Positions 10,936-19,928 of a stretch of DNA of 64,000 nucleotides are shown here, piece by piece. The stretch's first letter is position 1; each line of letters begins with the position of its first letter. Both the position numbers and the translations under genes were made by a program. The stretch lies in the NCBI RefSeq assembly GCF_905404315.1, contig NC_066269.1, positions 11,540,501-11,604,500 of the forward strand, in the 5' to 3' direction. Source of the DNA: Leptidea sinapis (lineage: Eukaryota; Arthropoda; Insecta; Lepidoptera; Pieridae). The notes beneath the pieces are model-generated. The model was given only the letters and a program-made list of their open reading frames with translations, was not told the origin of the DNA and searched no databases.

Positions 10936-12190
10936 TATTAATTCATTCACTTTCTACTTATTATTCTATTGTTCTGATCTGCGAACATCTGTGCAATTAA
11001 GAGGCACTGTCCGCTCAGAACATATCTCAATCACGGTCACAATCCCTTTTCGCAATCGCGCACAGTCAGTCGTGATCTGCAGTTATCTATGCGTGAAGCA
11101 CTAACTGCTCACAACCTATGCTTTCAGTGATTACACATGTATAATGAAAACTATCGCTCTCTTTCATTTTTGTTAAATCAATTCATTCACTTTTATCAAT
11201 TCATTCACTTTCTACTTATTATTCTATAGTTCTGATCTGCGAACATCTGTGCAATTAAGAGGCACTGTCCGCTCAGAACATATCTCAATCACGGTCACAA
11301 TCCCTTTTCGCAATCGCGCACAGTCAGTCGTGATCTGCAGTTATCTATGCGTGAAGCACTAACTGCTCACAACCTATGCTTTCAGTGATTACACATGTAT
11401 AATGAAAACTATCGCTCTCTTTCATTTTTGTTAAATCAATTCATTCACTTTCTACTTATTATTCTATAGTTCTGATCTGCGAACATCTGTGCAATTAAGA
11501 GGCACTGTCCGCTCAGAACATATCTCAATCACAGTCACAATCCCTTTTCGCAATCGCGCACAGTCTGTCGTGATCTGCAGTTATCTATGCGTGAAGCACT
11601 AACTGCTCACAACCTATGCTTTCAGTGATTACACATGTATAATGAAAACTATCGCTCTCTTTCATTTTTGTTAAATCAATTCATTCACTTTTATCAATTC
11701 ATTCACTTTCTACTTATTATTCTATAGTTCTGATCTGCGAACATCTGTGCAATTAAGAGGCACTGTCCGCTCAGAACATATCTCAATCACGGTCACAATC
11801 CCTTTTCGCAATCGCGCACAGTCTGTCGTGATCTGCAGTTATCTATGCGTGAAGCACTAACTGCTCACAACCTATGCTTTCAGTGATTACACATGTATAA
11901 TGAAAACTATCGCTCTCTTTCATTTTTGTTAAATCAATTCATTCACTTTTATCAATTCATTCACTTTCTACTTATTATTCTATAGTTCTGATCTGCGAAC
12001 ATCTGTGCAATTAAGAGGCACTGTCCGCTCAGAACATATCTCAATCACGGTCACAATCCCTTTTCGCAATCGCGCACAGTCTGTCGTGATCTGCAGTTAT
12101 CTATGCGTGAAGCACTAACTGCTCACAACCTATGCTTTCAGTGATTACACATGTATAATGAAAACTATCGCTCTCTTTCATTTTTGTTTT
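10936..12190 (-). repeat. Five-copy tandem array (240/258-bp unit) in the Gypsy 3' non-coding region
   Basis: The anchor TCTACTTATT recurs at 10953, 11211, 11451, 11709 and 11967, giving spacings of 258, 240, 258 and 258. The 18-bp difference is an extra CACTTTTATCAATTCATT copy at the unit junction. Units are nearly identical: the first two read CAGTCAGTCG where the last three read CAGTCTGTCG. A diverged partial unit follows at about 12232-12330, suggesting the array grew from the element's own 3' sequence. There is no coding in it. Confidence 0.92.
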
Positions 12191-12359
12191 TAATTTTTCG
12201 TTGTTAATAGCCGCAATAATTAGATTCTAGTATAGTCTGTCGCGATCTGTGATCGTTACGTTATGCACTGTTCACTCGTGACCCATACCATCATAAAATA
12301 TACATGTATAATCTATCTCAATCTATTTATAAACTAATCAATAAATTTTAGTTGAGTTC

Positions 12360-13859
12360 TTAATTAGAATCACTGTTCGGTCTATGTACATCATCTTTAT
12401 TTACATCATTATTTAGAGTATTATTACAATCATCCTCGTCACTGTCGTTTTCGCTATCTACTCCTTTAAAATTTAACCATGGGTGTATCTTATCGATTGA
12501 GACTACGTTTTTTTCATATCTTTTCTTCCCTTTTTAGTAAGAGGGGTGTCTTTTACTGAAAATCGATCATTGGGTAGAATTTTGATAATCCTATAGGGCC
12601 CATGGAATTTTTGTATTAATTTCTTGGATTTCCCTAATCTATCCTTATCGAACAACGTCCTTTCTATCCTAATAAGGTCACCTATGTTATATTTTGTAGG
12701 TAATTTTCTTCGTTTATCGAAACGATTATTGGCTATGTTCTGTTCTTTCTCAATTTTATCCATAGTCTTATTTCTTAACTCTATCATATCATCTCCACTA
12801 ACTCGCTCAACTGTCTCATTAATGACATCGCTTAATATATTTTCTGACGCGTTCGTTACTTTATAGCCGAATAACAATTCAGATGGGCTTTTACCGGTTG
12901 TTTTGTTAATCATAGTATTTAGCCCCAGTTGAACGTCGCCGACATATTCGTCCCAAGTGTTGTCATTTTTGCCGTGACATTTGGTACTTAGGGCATCCGA
13001 TATCGTCCGATTGAACCTCTCCACCTGACCGTTCGCTCACGGAGTCGCCACCGCATTTAAAATATGCTTTATACCCATGCTAGATGTAAAACTTTTGAAC
13101 TTTGCGCTCGTAAAGCACGTTCCGCGGTCGGTAATTAGTCGCGAAGGTACCCCAAAATAACTAAAATATTCTTTAAATATACGTATAGCCGTGGTTGTCT
13201 TTGTGTCTCTGACCGGTTTAATAGTTATAAACTTTGTAAAAGAGTCGATTACTACTAACAGGTATGTATTTCCTCTCCGCGAACGAACGAACGGGCCCAA
13301 GTGATCGACATGCAGGGTATGGAAGGGGATATCAGGTTTGGGAATGGGATGCAGCATTCTCTCTTTAGCTCCACCGGGTGTCTTATGGTAAGCGCATTCT
13401 AGACATGCGGCAACATATTTCTTAGTAAATCGACGCATTTTAGGAAACCAAAATGAACTTTTTAGTCTTTTTAATGTTTTCTCATAGCCGAAGTGACCTA
13501 CGTCCACTATTTTGTATACGTGATCGCCTTTTAATTGGTAATTTTTGTGGACGTCCGCAATAAACTGTGTTTCTTTATTTGATAAAATTTCTTTAATTCT
13601 CATAACGTCTTCATCAGCACTTTGCACTGTCGCGATCCAATCTTTTTCTTCGAAAGCAAGCACATCAATGACATGAGGTCTAGCAGTAACTTCAGGCTCA
13701 GTTACCGGAGCGCGACTGAGGGCGTCCAAGTGCGTCATTTTTATACCGGATCTATACTCGATTTCACAATCAAATTCCTGGAGTTGAATCCACCAACGCC
13801 CTATTCTCGGTACTAAGTCTCGTTTAGTCATAGCTGTCCGTAGCGCATTACAGTCAGTT
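12360..13859 (-). pseudogene. Gypsy pol: RNase H end and integrase
   Basis: On the minus strand the frame begins with the RNase H tail (LTDCNALRTA, then RIGRWWIQLQEFDCEIEYRS and HLDALSR). It runs through the integrase: the C-x2-C of the zinc domain (CLECAY), core aspartates in HVDHLGPF and ITDRGTCFTS, and the glutamate in GQVERFNRT, followed by a C-terminal chromatin/DNA-binding region rich in lysine. One in-frame TGA (13036-13034) sits just before the ANGQVERF block, most simply a CGA-to-TGA change. A TAA near 13870 separates it from the upstream part. The frame ends at the stop 12362-12360. Dead as it stands. Confidence 0.85.
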
Positions 13860-14529
13860 AAAATTTAAAATTTTAAACCCAACAGATACACGCGAAATCT
13901 ATTCAATGATGATACCACTGCTAACGTTTCTAAATCATAGGATTTTTTTGTTCATCGCTAGTAGTTTTCCGACTATAATACGCCACGGGCTGTCACTACC
14001 ACGCTGCATTAAAATGCCTGCAATGCCATATTTTGAGGCGTCGGTGTGCAACTCTGTCTCCAGTTTCGAGTCGTACAACGCAAGAATCGGTCTGTCCATT
14101 AACATTTTCTTAAGGGTTTCAAACGCGTTCGTATGTTCTTCAGTCCATTTCCAGTCGAATTTTTTTTTTAATAAGTCGGTTAAAGGTCGTGCGATTAAGG
14201 AAAAGATTTTCACAAACCTTCGGAAAAAACTGGCGAGACCTAAAAATCGTCTGACCTCATGGACGTTTTTTTGGTGTCGGAAAATTTGCAACGGCATTCG
14301 ATTTTCGCGACCCTGGTCGTATACCTGATCCACTGACTTCAAAACCCAAGAAATCAATTTGTTCGTAAAAGAAGAAACATTTACTTAGTTTAAGAGTAAG
14401 CCCTGCGTCATGAATCGTGTTTAAGACCTCTCCCAACCTAGTCAAACCCTCCTCGAATGTTCGCGCTGGTATGAGAACATCATCCATGTAAATAAGAGTA
14501 TAGTCAAGTTTTGATAAAACCTTGTTCAT
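13860..14529 (-). pseudogene. Gypsy pol: second half of reverse transcriptase and start of RNase H
   Basis: Starts abruptly at KLDYTLIYMDDVLI, the YMDD catalytic box, continues through KLSKCFFFYEQIDFLGFEV, then shifts frame near 14290 to VRRFLGLASFFRRFVK and the RNase H start LETELHTDASKYGIAGIL. The fingers, the first catalytic aspartate and the whole protease are missing. The sequence before YMDD joins directly to the nucleocapsid region near 14530, marking an internal deletion. Confidence 0.85.
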
Positions 14530-14867
14530 TGTTCTTTGGAGGAATCTGACTTATTATTATCATTAGCTGGTAATTTCGGACAATTAGTTGATAAATGTTT
14601 AATTTATTACAAATATTACATTTGAGTATTTTCTTAGTACATCTGAAACTATAATGGCCATTTTGATTACAGTTGTAACAAACTACGGGTCCTGTATTTT
14701 CGCGCAGACGGCTAACTTTCGAATGTGTCGTTTGATTCAAATTAACATTTGTAACGGTAGGTTTCTTGTCATTAGAGGTCTTTAACCTGATTTCCGAATC
14801 TCGTGGTTGTTGTTTGATCGATTAAAAATTTTCCAATACTTGTTCTGGCTCTTTAAATTTCGCAGCT
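14504..14867 (-). pseudogene. Gypsy gag C-terminus: nucleocapsid zinc knuckle
   Basis: The frame shows CYNCNQNGHYSFRC, a C-x2-C-x4-H-x4-C knuckle, followed by a second, frame-broken CNICNK. It lies out of frame with the gag block to its right and is fused on its other side, by the deletion at about 14530, to the pol remainder. Confidence 0.75.
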
Positions 14868-15776
14868 TTAGCTCCTAAACTTCAATGATCGATCTTCTAT
14901 GCCATGTAGTAAGCAGTCCACTGCACGTTTTCCTTTTATCTCGCAACGGTTCAAAAGGTTTATTTTATCATAATAATATAGTTCCAAAGAATCATTATAT
15001 TTAGCTTTTCGGGATAACATCTCAGTCAACAATTCAGCGTAATCATCACTATGCGGAAAGGATTCTAACAGTTTAACATTCCACTCAGGCCATGAAAACG
15101 ACATTGACGGCAATGTTTGATACCATGATTTTGCTACGCTACTCAGTTTAGGAAGTGCATAGTGAATTATCTGATCTTCACCCCACTTATATAATCGTGC
15201 ACATTCCTCCACTTTGCTAAGCCAAGAATTAATAGTTTGGCCTTTGATCATGGGATCAAACTCTGGAATAACATTTCCTAACATGGGGAATTTATTTCCT
15301 TCCGGACGGTTATTAGAAATAGATTCAATCAATTTTGTCAATAATAACTGCGTAGTACTATCATTAAAATCGGAACGACTCACGTGTGTACGTCTCGGTG
15401 AAATGCTTCTGGATCGCCGTCTGCTCGCGCCGATACTCGGTGTACCATGGCCCCTCGATGACTTCGCACGTCGTCCAGAATATTCATCGCGTGAACTGCC
15501 ACCATGTTCGTCATGCGGTGAACGGACTGTACGTGTCCATTTCCATTTGTGACGAAGCTCGTCCGAACCTTGACTTCGACTGGAATGACGACGACGTTGT
15601 GTTCTTTTTACATGAACCTCTGATTTTGTTCTGCCACGCGTCGTACTTCGAGATCTGCGATCACGCCTCAGTCTCGTTGAATGACTCCTGCTCCGACTTC
15701 TAGACTTCGTAACCTTAGATTTTCTTCTACGGCGTTGTTCACGAGTAGGTGTCATACGATCGGAATCACTATTCAT
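14868..15776 (-). CDS. Gypsy Gag with serine/arginine-rich N-terminus (broken C-terminus)
   Basis: ATG at 15776-15774; 302 codons. Residues about 10-130 are packed with RS/SR and RR runs (RSRSRSHSTRLRRDRRSRS), like an SR splicing-factor domain. Residues 160-300 hold the usual insect Gypsy gag core: VIPEFDP, INSWLSKVEECARLYKW, AKSWYQTLPS and a major-homology-like LLESFPHSDDYAELLTEML. The plus-strand Gypsy gag has the same core (LIPEFDPENR, VQNWLKKIDQLGNIYDW) but no SR block. The frame ends early and the nucleocapsid follows in another frame. Role: particle assembly and RNA packaging. Confidence 0.8.
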   Translation of the reverse strand: MNSDSDRMTPTREQRRRRKSKVTKSRSRSRSHSTRLRRDRRSRSTTRGRTKSEVHVKRTQRRRHSSRSQGSDELRHKWKWTRTVRSPHDEHGGSSRDEYSGRRAKSSRGHGTPSIGASRRRSRSISPRRTHVSRSDFNDSTTQLLLTKLIESISNNRPEGNKFPMLGNVIPEFDPMIKGQTINSWLSKVEECARLYKWGEDQIIHYALPKLSSVAKSWYQTLPSMSFSWPEWNVKLLESFPHSDDYAELLTEMLSRKAKYNDSLELYYYDKINLLNRCEIKGKRAVDCLLHGIEDRSLKFRS

Positions 15777-15860
15777 ATTTTCGCCACTAAAAGATCTTCA
15801 ATTTAATATTTTATCACCACAAAATGGCTTTGGCGCGGAAATTACAAGTAGATTTTATTG

Positions 15861-15873
15861 ATCCCACTTCTGA
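15861..15873 (-). other. Primer-binding-site-like motif
   Basis: TCAGAAGTGGGAT, two bases inside the 5' LTR on the sense strand. It matches the complement of the acceptor stem of leucine tRNAs (from memory of tRNA-Leu ending CCCACTTCTGACACCA), offset from the tRNA 3' end. The plus-strand Gypsy carries TCAGAAGTGGCAT at the same offset (25469-25481). Confidence 0.55.
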
Positions 15874-15875
15874 AA

Positions 15876-16134
15876 TGTAATATCACTTCGAATTTCCACA
15901 AATAAAACGAGGATGTCTTCGATTATAACAGATTTATTGGTGCTCGTGTGCACGGTTCGACAATCAGTTGACAACCAGTTTTAAACATTTCAAGGCTTAC
16001 ATTTCATTCTTTTAATGTTTGATAAAAATAAAAACTTCTTAACAACAAAGAATAGACAAATATTATGTAACCGATCTAGATAAATTATACAAATTATAGT
16101 AATAAATTGTGTAGGTATACAATTGATTCTTACA
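15876..16134 (-). repeat. 5' LTR of the minus-strand Gypsy element
   Basis: 259 bases, TGTAAGAATC...TTACA on the sense strand, followed by target copy TATG at 16135-16138. Identical to the 3' LTR except that it lacks the hairpin. Confidence 0.92.
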
Positions 16135-16138
16135 TATG

Positions 16139-16558
16139 CAATAAATTTTCTTTACTCATAGAATTCCATCATGAGATCTATATTTTTTACAACATTACAA
16201 ATCTGAGCGTATGAACTATAACTTATTGCATAAAATAAAATGATTTCTTTTATAATATATGAGGATTTTTTTATTTCGCCTCAAAAATAGCGGAGAAATG
16301 AGGTAAGTACTTACCAAACATAAAAAAATCAACAGAGAAGACGGCTATAATAATCTAACACCTTGGATCCAATGAATAATCCTTAAATTAACACCCAAAA
16401 CAAGTAAGTCCAACCCGCCGAAGATCTTTAGTGTTGATTCCATTAATTTTGACAGTCGAACCGAAGAATCGGCTCTTCGGAACCGATTCTACGATGGAGG
16501 ATGCGTTTAACCCCTAACTAAAGCTTAGCGAAATCCACACTAAATATATTGTTGAAAG
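16139..16558. other. Spacer, nothing recognised
   Basis: AT-rich, with a short GAATCGG/CCGATTC mirror near 16468. No gene or RNA seen. The last eight bases are the target duplication of the next element. Confidence 0.4.
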
Positions 16559-16804
16559 CAGGGGCGTGCATTGGTATTCTAGCAAGGTAGGCACTTTCGT
16601 TCTAACTAGTCGTAAATTGTTGAGCTTTGTAATAAGCAAGTATCCAGCGTGAGGAAAAATGAGAGGGTGTTCAATAGAAGTTTGGTAATTAAATACGGGC
16701 CCAAATTAAACTAAATTAATTAATTTTCACACTAGTTCTGTATTAATTTAGGTTCATAACAACGTAGGCAAGTCCTAATTGACTATATGATATGCACGCC
16801 CCTG
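16559..16804. mobile_element. hAT-type MITE with perfect 8-bp target duplication
   Basis: The ends are CAGGGGCGTGCAT and its exact complement. The flanks carry the 8-bp duplication GTTGAAAG (16551-16558 and 16805-16812). An 8-bp duplication and a CAGGG-type end are characteristic of the hAT superfamily. At 246 bases it has no coding; it needs a transposase from elsewhere. Confidence 0.9.
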
Positions 16805-17034
16805 GTTGAAAGTAACACGTGGAGAAAGTGAAAATGTCTATACAAGGCGCTGTCTCCTGGCGCCGACACAATCCTGCTTCAACCGTTGACTAGCTAGGGC
16901 TTTACTCTGCCCGATTGCTGTTTGAATATTTGCCACTGTGTCTTCGTAATTTATTCATAGAAGCTTAGAGTTTGTTTCTGTTAGTTTGTAAAATTTATCG
17001 ATCTAGTTTTACAGTAATTATTTATATAATTTCT
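16805..17034. other. Spacer, nothing recognised
   Basis: No gene, RNA or clear repeat beyond the MITE's right target copy. Confidence 0.4.
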
Positions 17035-17392
17035 GGACGACCGAGCCTTGCTCGGATTTATAAGAATGTACAAAACTTGAACAAAAAAAACTAATAGGAC
17101 ATCTGGCTTCGAACCGGGGTCTTCTGCTTTCCGGATCATCAAAAGTCCCATCTGAGCTATTAGGTACAGTTTTGTATATATAGTGGCGTAATTTTACCTT
17201 TGTATTCTAATACTATTGTAACTTTTTCTCATTAAAACACGGATAAAACTACATATTTTAAAATTTAAACCCATCTAGATCGATATCTCGCCCCCGAAAC
17301 TACCTGTATACTAAATTTCATTAGTCGTTGAAGCCGTTTCCGAGATTCAGAATATAAATATACTTACAAGAATTGCTCGTTTTAAAGATATA
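17035..17392 (-). mobile_element. tRNA-containing SINE-like repeat
   Basis: Contains a GACCGAGCCTTGCTCGG hairpin at one end, the tRNA-like segment (17098-17170) in the middle, and the 'GTTGAAGCCGTTTCCGAGATTC' and 'AAGAATTGCTCGTTTAAAG'-type tail common in lepidopteran repeats. No protein coding. Boundaries are approximate. Confidence 0.6.
17098..17170 (-). repeat. tRNA-like region within the SINE-like repeat
   Basis: The minus strand reads TAGCTCAGATGGGA (A box) and, 40 bases on, GGTTCGAAGCC (B box), with a possible acceptor pairing CTAATA/TATTAG. Arms are too irregular for a functional tRNA, so I read it as a pol III promoter of a SINE. Confidence 0.6.
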
Positions 17393-17884
17393 AGATTTGC
17401 TTGTTTTTGAATTTTTAGTAGTTGGTATTAAAATTCATTATAATAAAAACCCCTTTTGATCTTATTTCTCAGAATATTTATTCATATCATATAATATCCG
17501 CAAAATAGTGCTTGATTCAATAAATTTACTGTAGCTATCATTTGGTAAAGTGTAACTGTAGAAGAACCTACCGGAAATTTTTGAAAGTGAGATATTTCAC
17601 GTGTGACAAGATATTATCCGACTATATGTAACCAATGAAATTTATAGGGAAATTGATATAAATATGAACCTTTCTAAAGTTTTTCAAATGAAATCAAAAT
17701 TAAAATCACTTTATTATTGTAGGTCATGGAAATGACACTTATGAATGTCAAATTGTCATCAATGTCTGAATGTCAATGTGTGGACTTGATTTTCCTTAAT
17801 CATTGCCTAATTAGTTAGCTACTCTAAAATTGTAAAATAATTTAAAATTTCAAAAAATAAGGTGAACTAAATTTAGGCGATAAT
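17393..17884. other. AT-rich spacer
   Basis: Holds a TTAAAATCACTTTATTATTGT run near 17700 that resembles a LINE 3' tail. No gene seen. Confidence 0.35.
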
Positions 17885-17930
17885 TTCAAATTTCATATTC
17901 AAATATTTTTATTCAAAATAGGAGTACAGT
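17885..17930 (-). repeat. LINE 3' terminal tail only
   Basis: ATTCAAATATTTTTATTCAA followed by AATAGGA, the same 3' terminus as the LINE at 30645-31140. Almost everything upstream is missing, as expected of extreme 5' truncation. Confidence 0.5.
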
Positions 17931-18194
17931 ACACGAGTACAAAATATTCGGTATCTAGGCATTACGCTTGACTTCAAGAGAATATTGATTTGAAATTACG
18001 ATTACATACCTATTTATATTATAGAAAAAAACTCAGCTATTTTTATAAGATGACTTTATACTAGGTAGGTACAGTTTTAAAGTTAAAGAAGACAACCCTA
18101 ATGTCGTCAGAAGAGGTAAGAGTCACGCGACAGAAAGATAGGCAACTTCTAGTTGAATAAAAATGTAAGTTGACCGCAATAGTCCCTATTTCTT

Positions 18195-18305
18195 TAATAG
18201 ATTTTGCGGGGTGCGACTTCTGTACTTGTACTATTACATAATCTTTGGTTAGCGCTCTTCCACTGAGCTAGCCGTACGAGTGAGGTATCGTTCATAAACG
18301 CTTGT
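18195..18305 (-). repeat. tRNA-derived SINE head
   Basis: The minus strand has GGCTAGCTCAGTGGAAGAGC, a clear A box. The B box is decayed. A GTTTATGAACGATACC sequence precedes it, also found near the SINE at 36944. Confidence 0.45.
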
Positions 18306-18545
18306 TCAACTCGCAGGTTGCGAAGCTGTGGAATGAGCTTCCTTGTGCGGTGTTTCCGGTACGATACGACATGGGTACCTTCAAAAAAATCGCGTACACC
18401 TTTCTTAAAGGCCGGCAAAACTCCTGTAATTCCTCTGGTGTTGCAAGAGAATGTTGGCAGCGGTGTTTATTTAACACCAGGTTCGTACGTACGCTCGTTT
18501 GTCCTCCTTTTCCATATAAAAAAATGTTTAATTTAATATATTAAA
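18306..18545 (+). pseudogene. LINE 3' end (reverse transcriptase C-terminus)
   Basis: The frame reads LWNELPCAVFPVRYDMGTFK then FLKGRQNS and SSGVARECWQRC, the C-terminus shared by LINE pieces at 56590, 60895, 38005 and 22510. Only the last 75 residues are present. Confidence 0.7.
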
Positions 18546-19039
18546 AATTACAGAAGCTTGTTGAACATATTATAAAAAGAGTTCTTTGTGAGTTAAATAA
18601 ATTTGTCTCGTTTTTGTTTAAATTTAAATCCAAATAATATGTATGTATATAATCTTGATTGAAACAGTTTTCCACTAAGCGGATAACAGATTCAAAATCA
18701 GTGTAATGTTTTGATACAAACATACAAACATAGCAACATAAATAAAAGCTCAATAATAAAATTAAGTTTTATTAAGGTTTTGTACAAAATTTTAATAACT
18801 GAACTGCAAGTAAAGTTTCTCACAATAATAAGAAGTAAAACAAACGTAACTTTCTTCGAGTTTTCTAGGTCTTCGCGTCCCTGGAGAAAGGTTTCCGTTG
18901 ATTCGATCAACGGAAACCTTCAAGTGGACTGTTCCTGTAATTATGACTGTTTCAGGTTTCGTACTGTATCAAGTATCCTTTATATCCTATCTCGAGTTTT
19001 TTAATCTCTTCAATTTAACTCGTAGAAAACTGACAATTC
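18546..19039. other. Spacer containing a perfect hairpin
   Basis: No gene recognised; the 15-bp-arm hairpin at 18888-18920 is the only structured feature. Confidence 0.4.
18888..18920. repeat. Perfect 15-bp-arm hairpin
   Basis: AAGGTTTCCGTTGAT, loop TCG, then the exact complement. Stable as RNA on either strand, but no gene, miRNA-like flanking stem or terminator context supports a function. Confidence 0.85.
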
Positions 19040-19335
19040 GCACAAAATGACAATTTTTTTCTGTTCCATCAAATAACTCCTCCTCCTCCTCGCGTTATTT
19101 TCCTCATTACTGAGGGTCATCTCGCCCGCTGTATCAGTTTCTCTCGTACGATTTCCCTCCATCTGCTGCTGCATCCTTAGCTTCGTGAAGGGCATTGTGG
19201 AAGATGTGATGTTCAGAGAAAATCGTATTTGGTCCGACCTTCTCGTGGGATTGCGTCCTCTGGGACATTTGCCACCTACCTTGCCTGTCACCATCAGCTG
19301 TTCAAGATTGTGACCCTCTTACGAGTCATATGTCC
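19040..19335 (-). pseudogene. RTE-type LINE C-terminal fragment
   Basis: The minus-strand frame reads GKVGGKCPRGRNPTRRSDQI followed by a degraded basic tail, like the 'GKV-GKR-RGR-P-RW-DQI' ending of RTE-type reverse transcriptases. 5'-truncated and degenerate. Confidence 0.55.
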
Positions 19336-19764
19336 GAAGAATATATATAAATATATAACCAGCACTCTACGAAGGCATATAGGGAAAAGTCTAGTTTTGA
19401 CATTAAGCTCTCTCAGAATAGACACGATGGTGCGAAACACGGTCGAAATCAAATTTACGAGATGACAATTTCTGTGACCACTACTAACTCCTCCTCGTGT
19501 TCCTCACTCTTATCGTGTGTGATAGTAATAGCATGCTTACTAATTAGTGTGGGACATGACGTGCATCGACATTCTAATTACACGATTTTGTTACTATGAT
19601 ATAAAAGAAGGGCTGGGAGATACATATAAGTTTTTCTCTCCGTCTCATAGCCCCTTTACGATCTAAAGTAGCTTCATAACACTTACCAAATGTTATTGCA
19701 ATATGTTACGTTAGGTATGGTAAATATAAGTAATATAAATTGAACTTAATATTAAATTAAACCA

Positions 19765-19880
19765 AAGGAAGTCTAGATCATCGGTCAATCTTGTGTGGGT
19801 CTACCAACACTACGTCTTCCGGTACGTGGTCGCCACACGTGGACTTTACTGCCCCAACGGCCATCTGTCCGTCGAACTAT
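19765..19880 (-). pseudogene. RTE-type LINE C-terminal scrap
   Basis: The minus strand encodes TDGRWGSKV, then WRPRTGRRSVGRPTQD, the RTE tail also seen at 32540-32800. Confidence 0.55.
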
Positions 19881-19928
19881 AATAATAATATTTAATTAAA
19901 AGTAATAAATTATTGTATATTGTATGTA

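Larger units (their letters stand above)
10405..16138 (-). mobile_element. Gypsy-type LTR retrotransposon, young but defective
   Basis: Complete element on the minus strand, flanked by the 4-bp duplication TATG (10405-10408 and 16135-16138). Order on its sense strand: 5' LTR (16134-15876), primer-binding-site-like TCAGAAGTGGGAT, gag with serine-arginine-rich start, nucleocapsid, a deletion, the second half of reverse transcriptase, RNase H, integrase, a 3' non-coding region with a tandem array, the polypurine tract AGGATGGCCGAT (10708-10697) and the 3' LTR (10696-10409). The LTRs agree at every position except one hairpin, so the copy inserted recently. Protease and the first catalytic half of RT are gone, so it must have been moved by another element's proteins. 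No envelope gene is present. Confidence 0.9.

Noticed and set aside
10936..12190. CRISPR-like or satellite array
   Set aside because: Units are head-to-tail and contiguous without unique spacers, and the array lies wholly inside a Gypsy element in animal DNA.
15214..15703. Plus-strand open frames opposite the gag gene
   Set aside because: They are shadows of the arginine/serine-rich Gag on the other strand and have no motifs of their own.
17098..17170. tRNA gene on the minus strand
   Set aside because: The acceptor pairs only partly and the D and anticodon arms are irregular. The flanks are those of a dispersed repeat.
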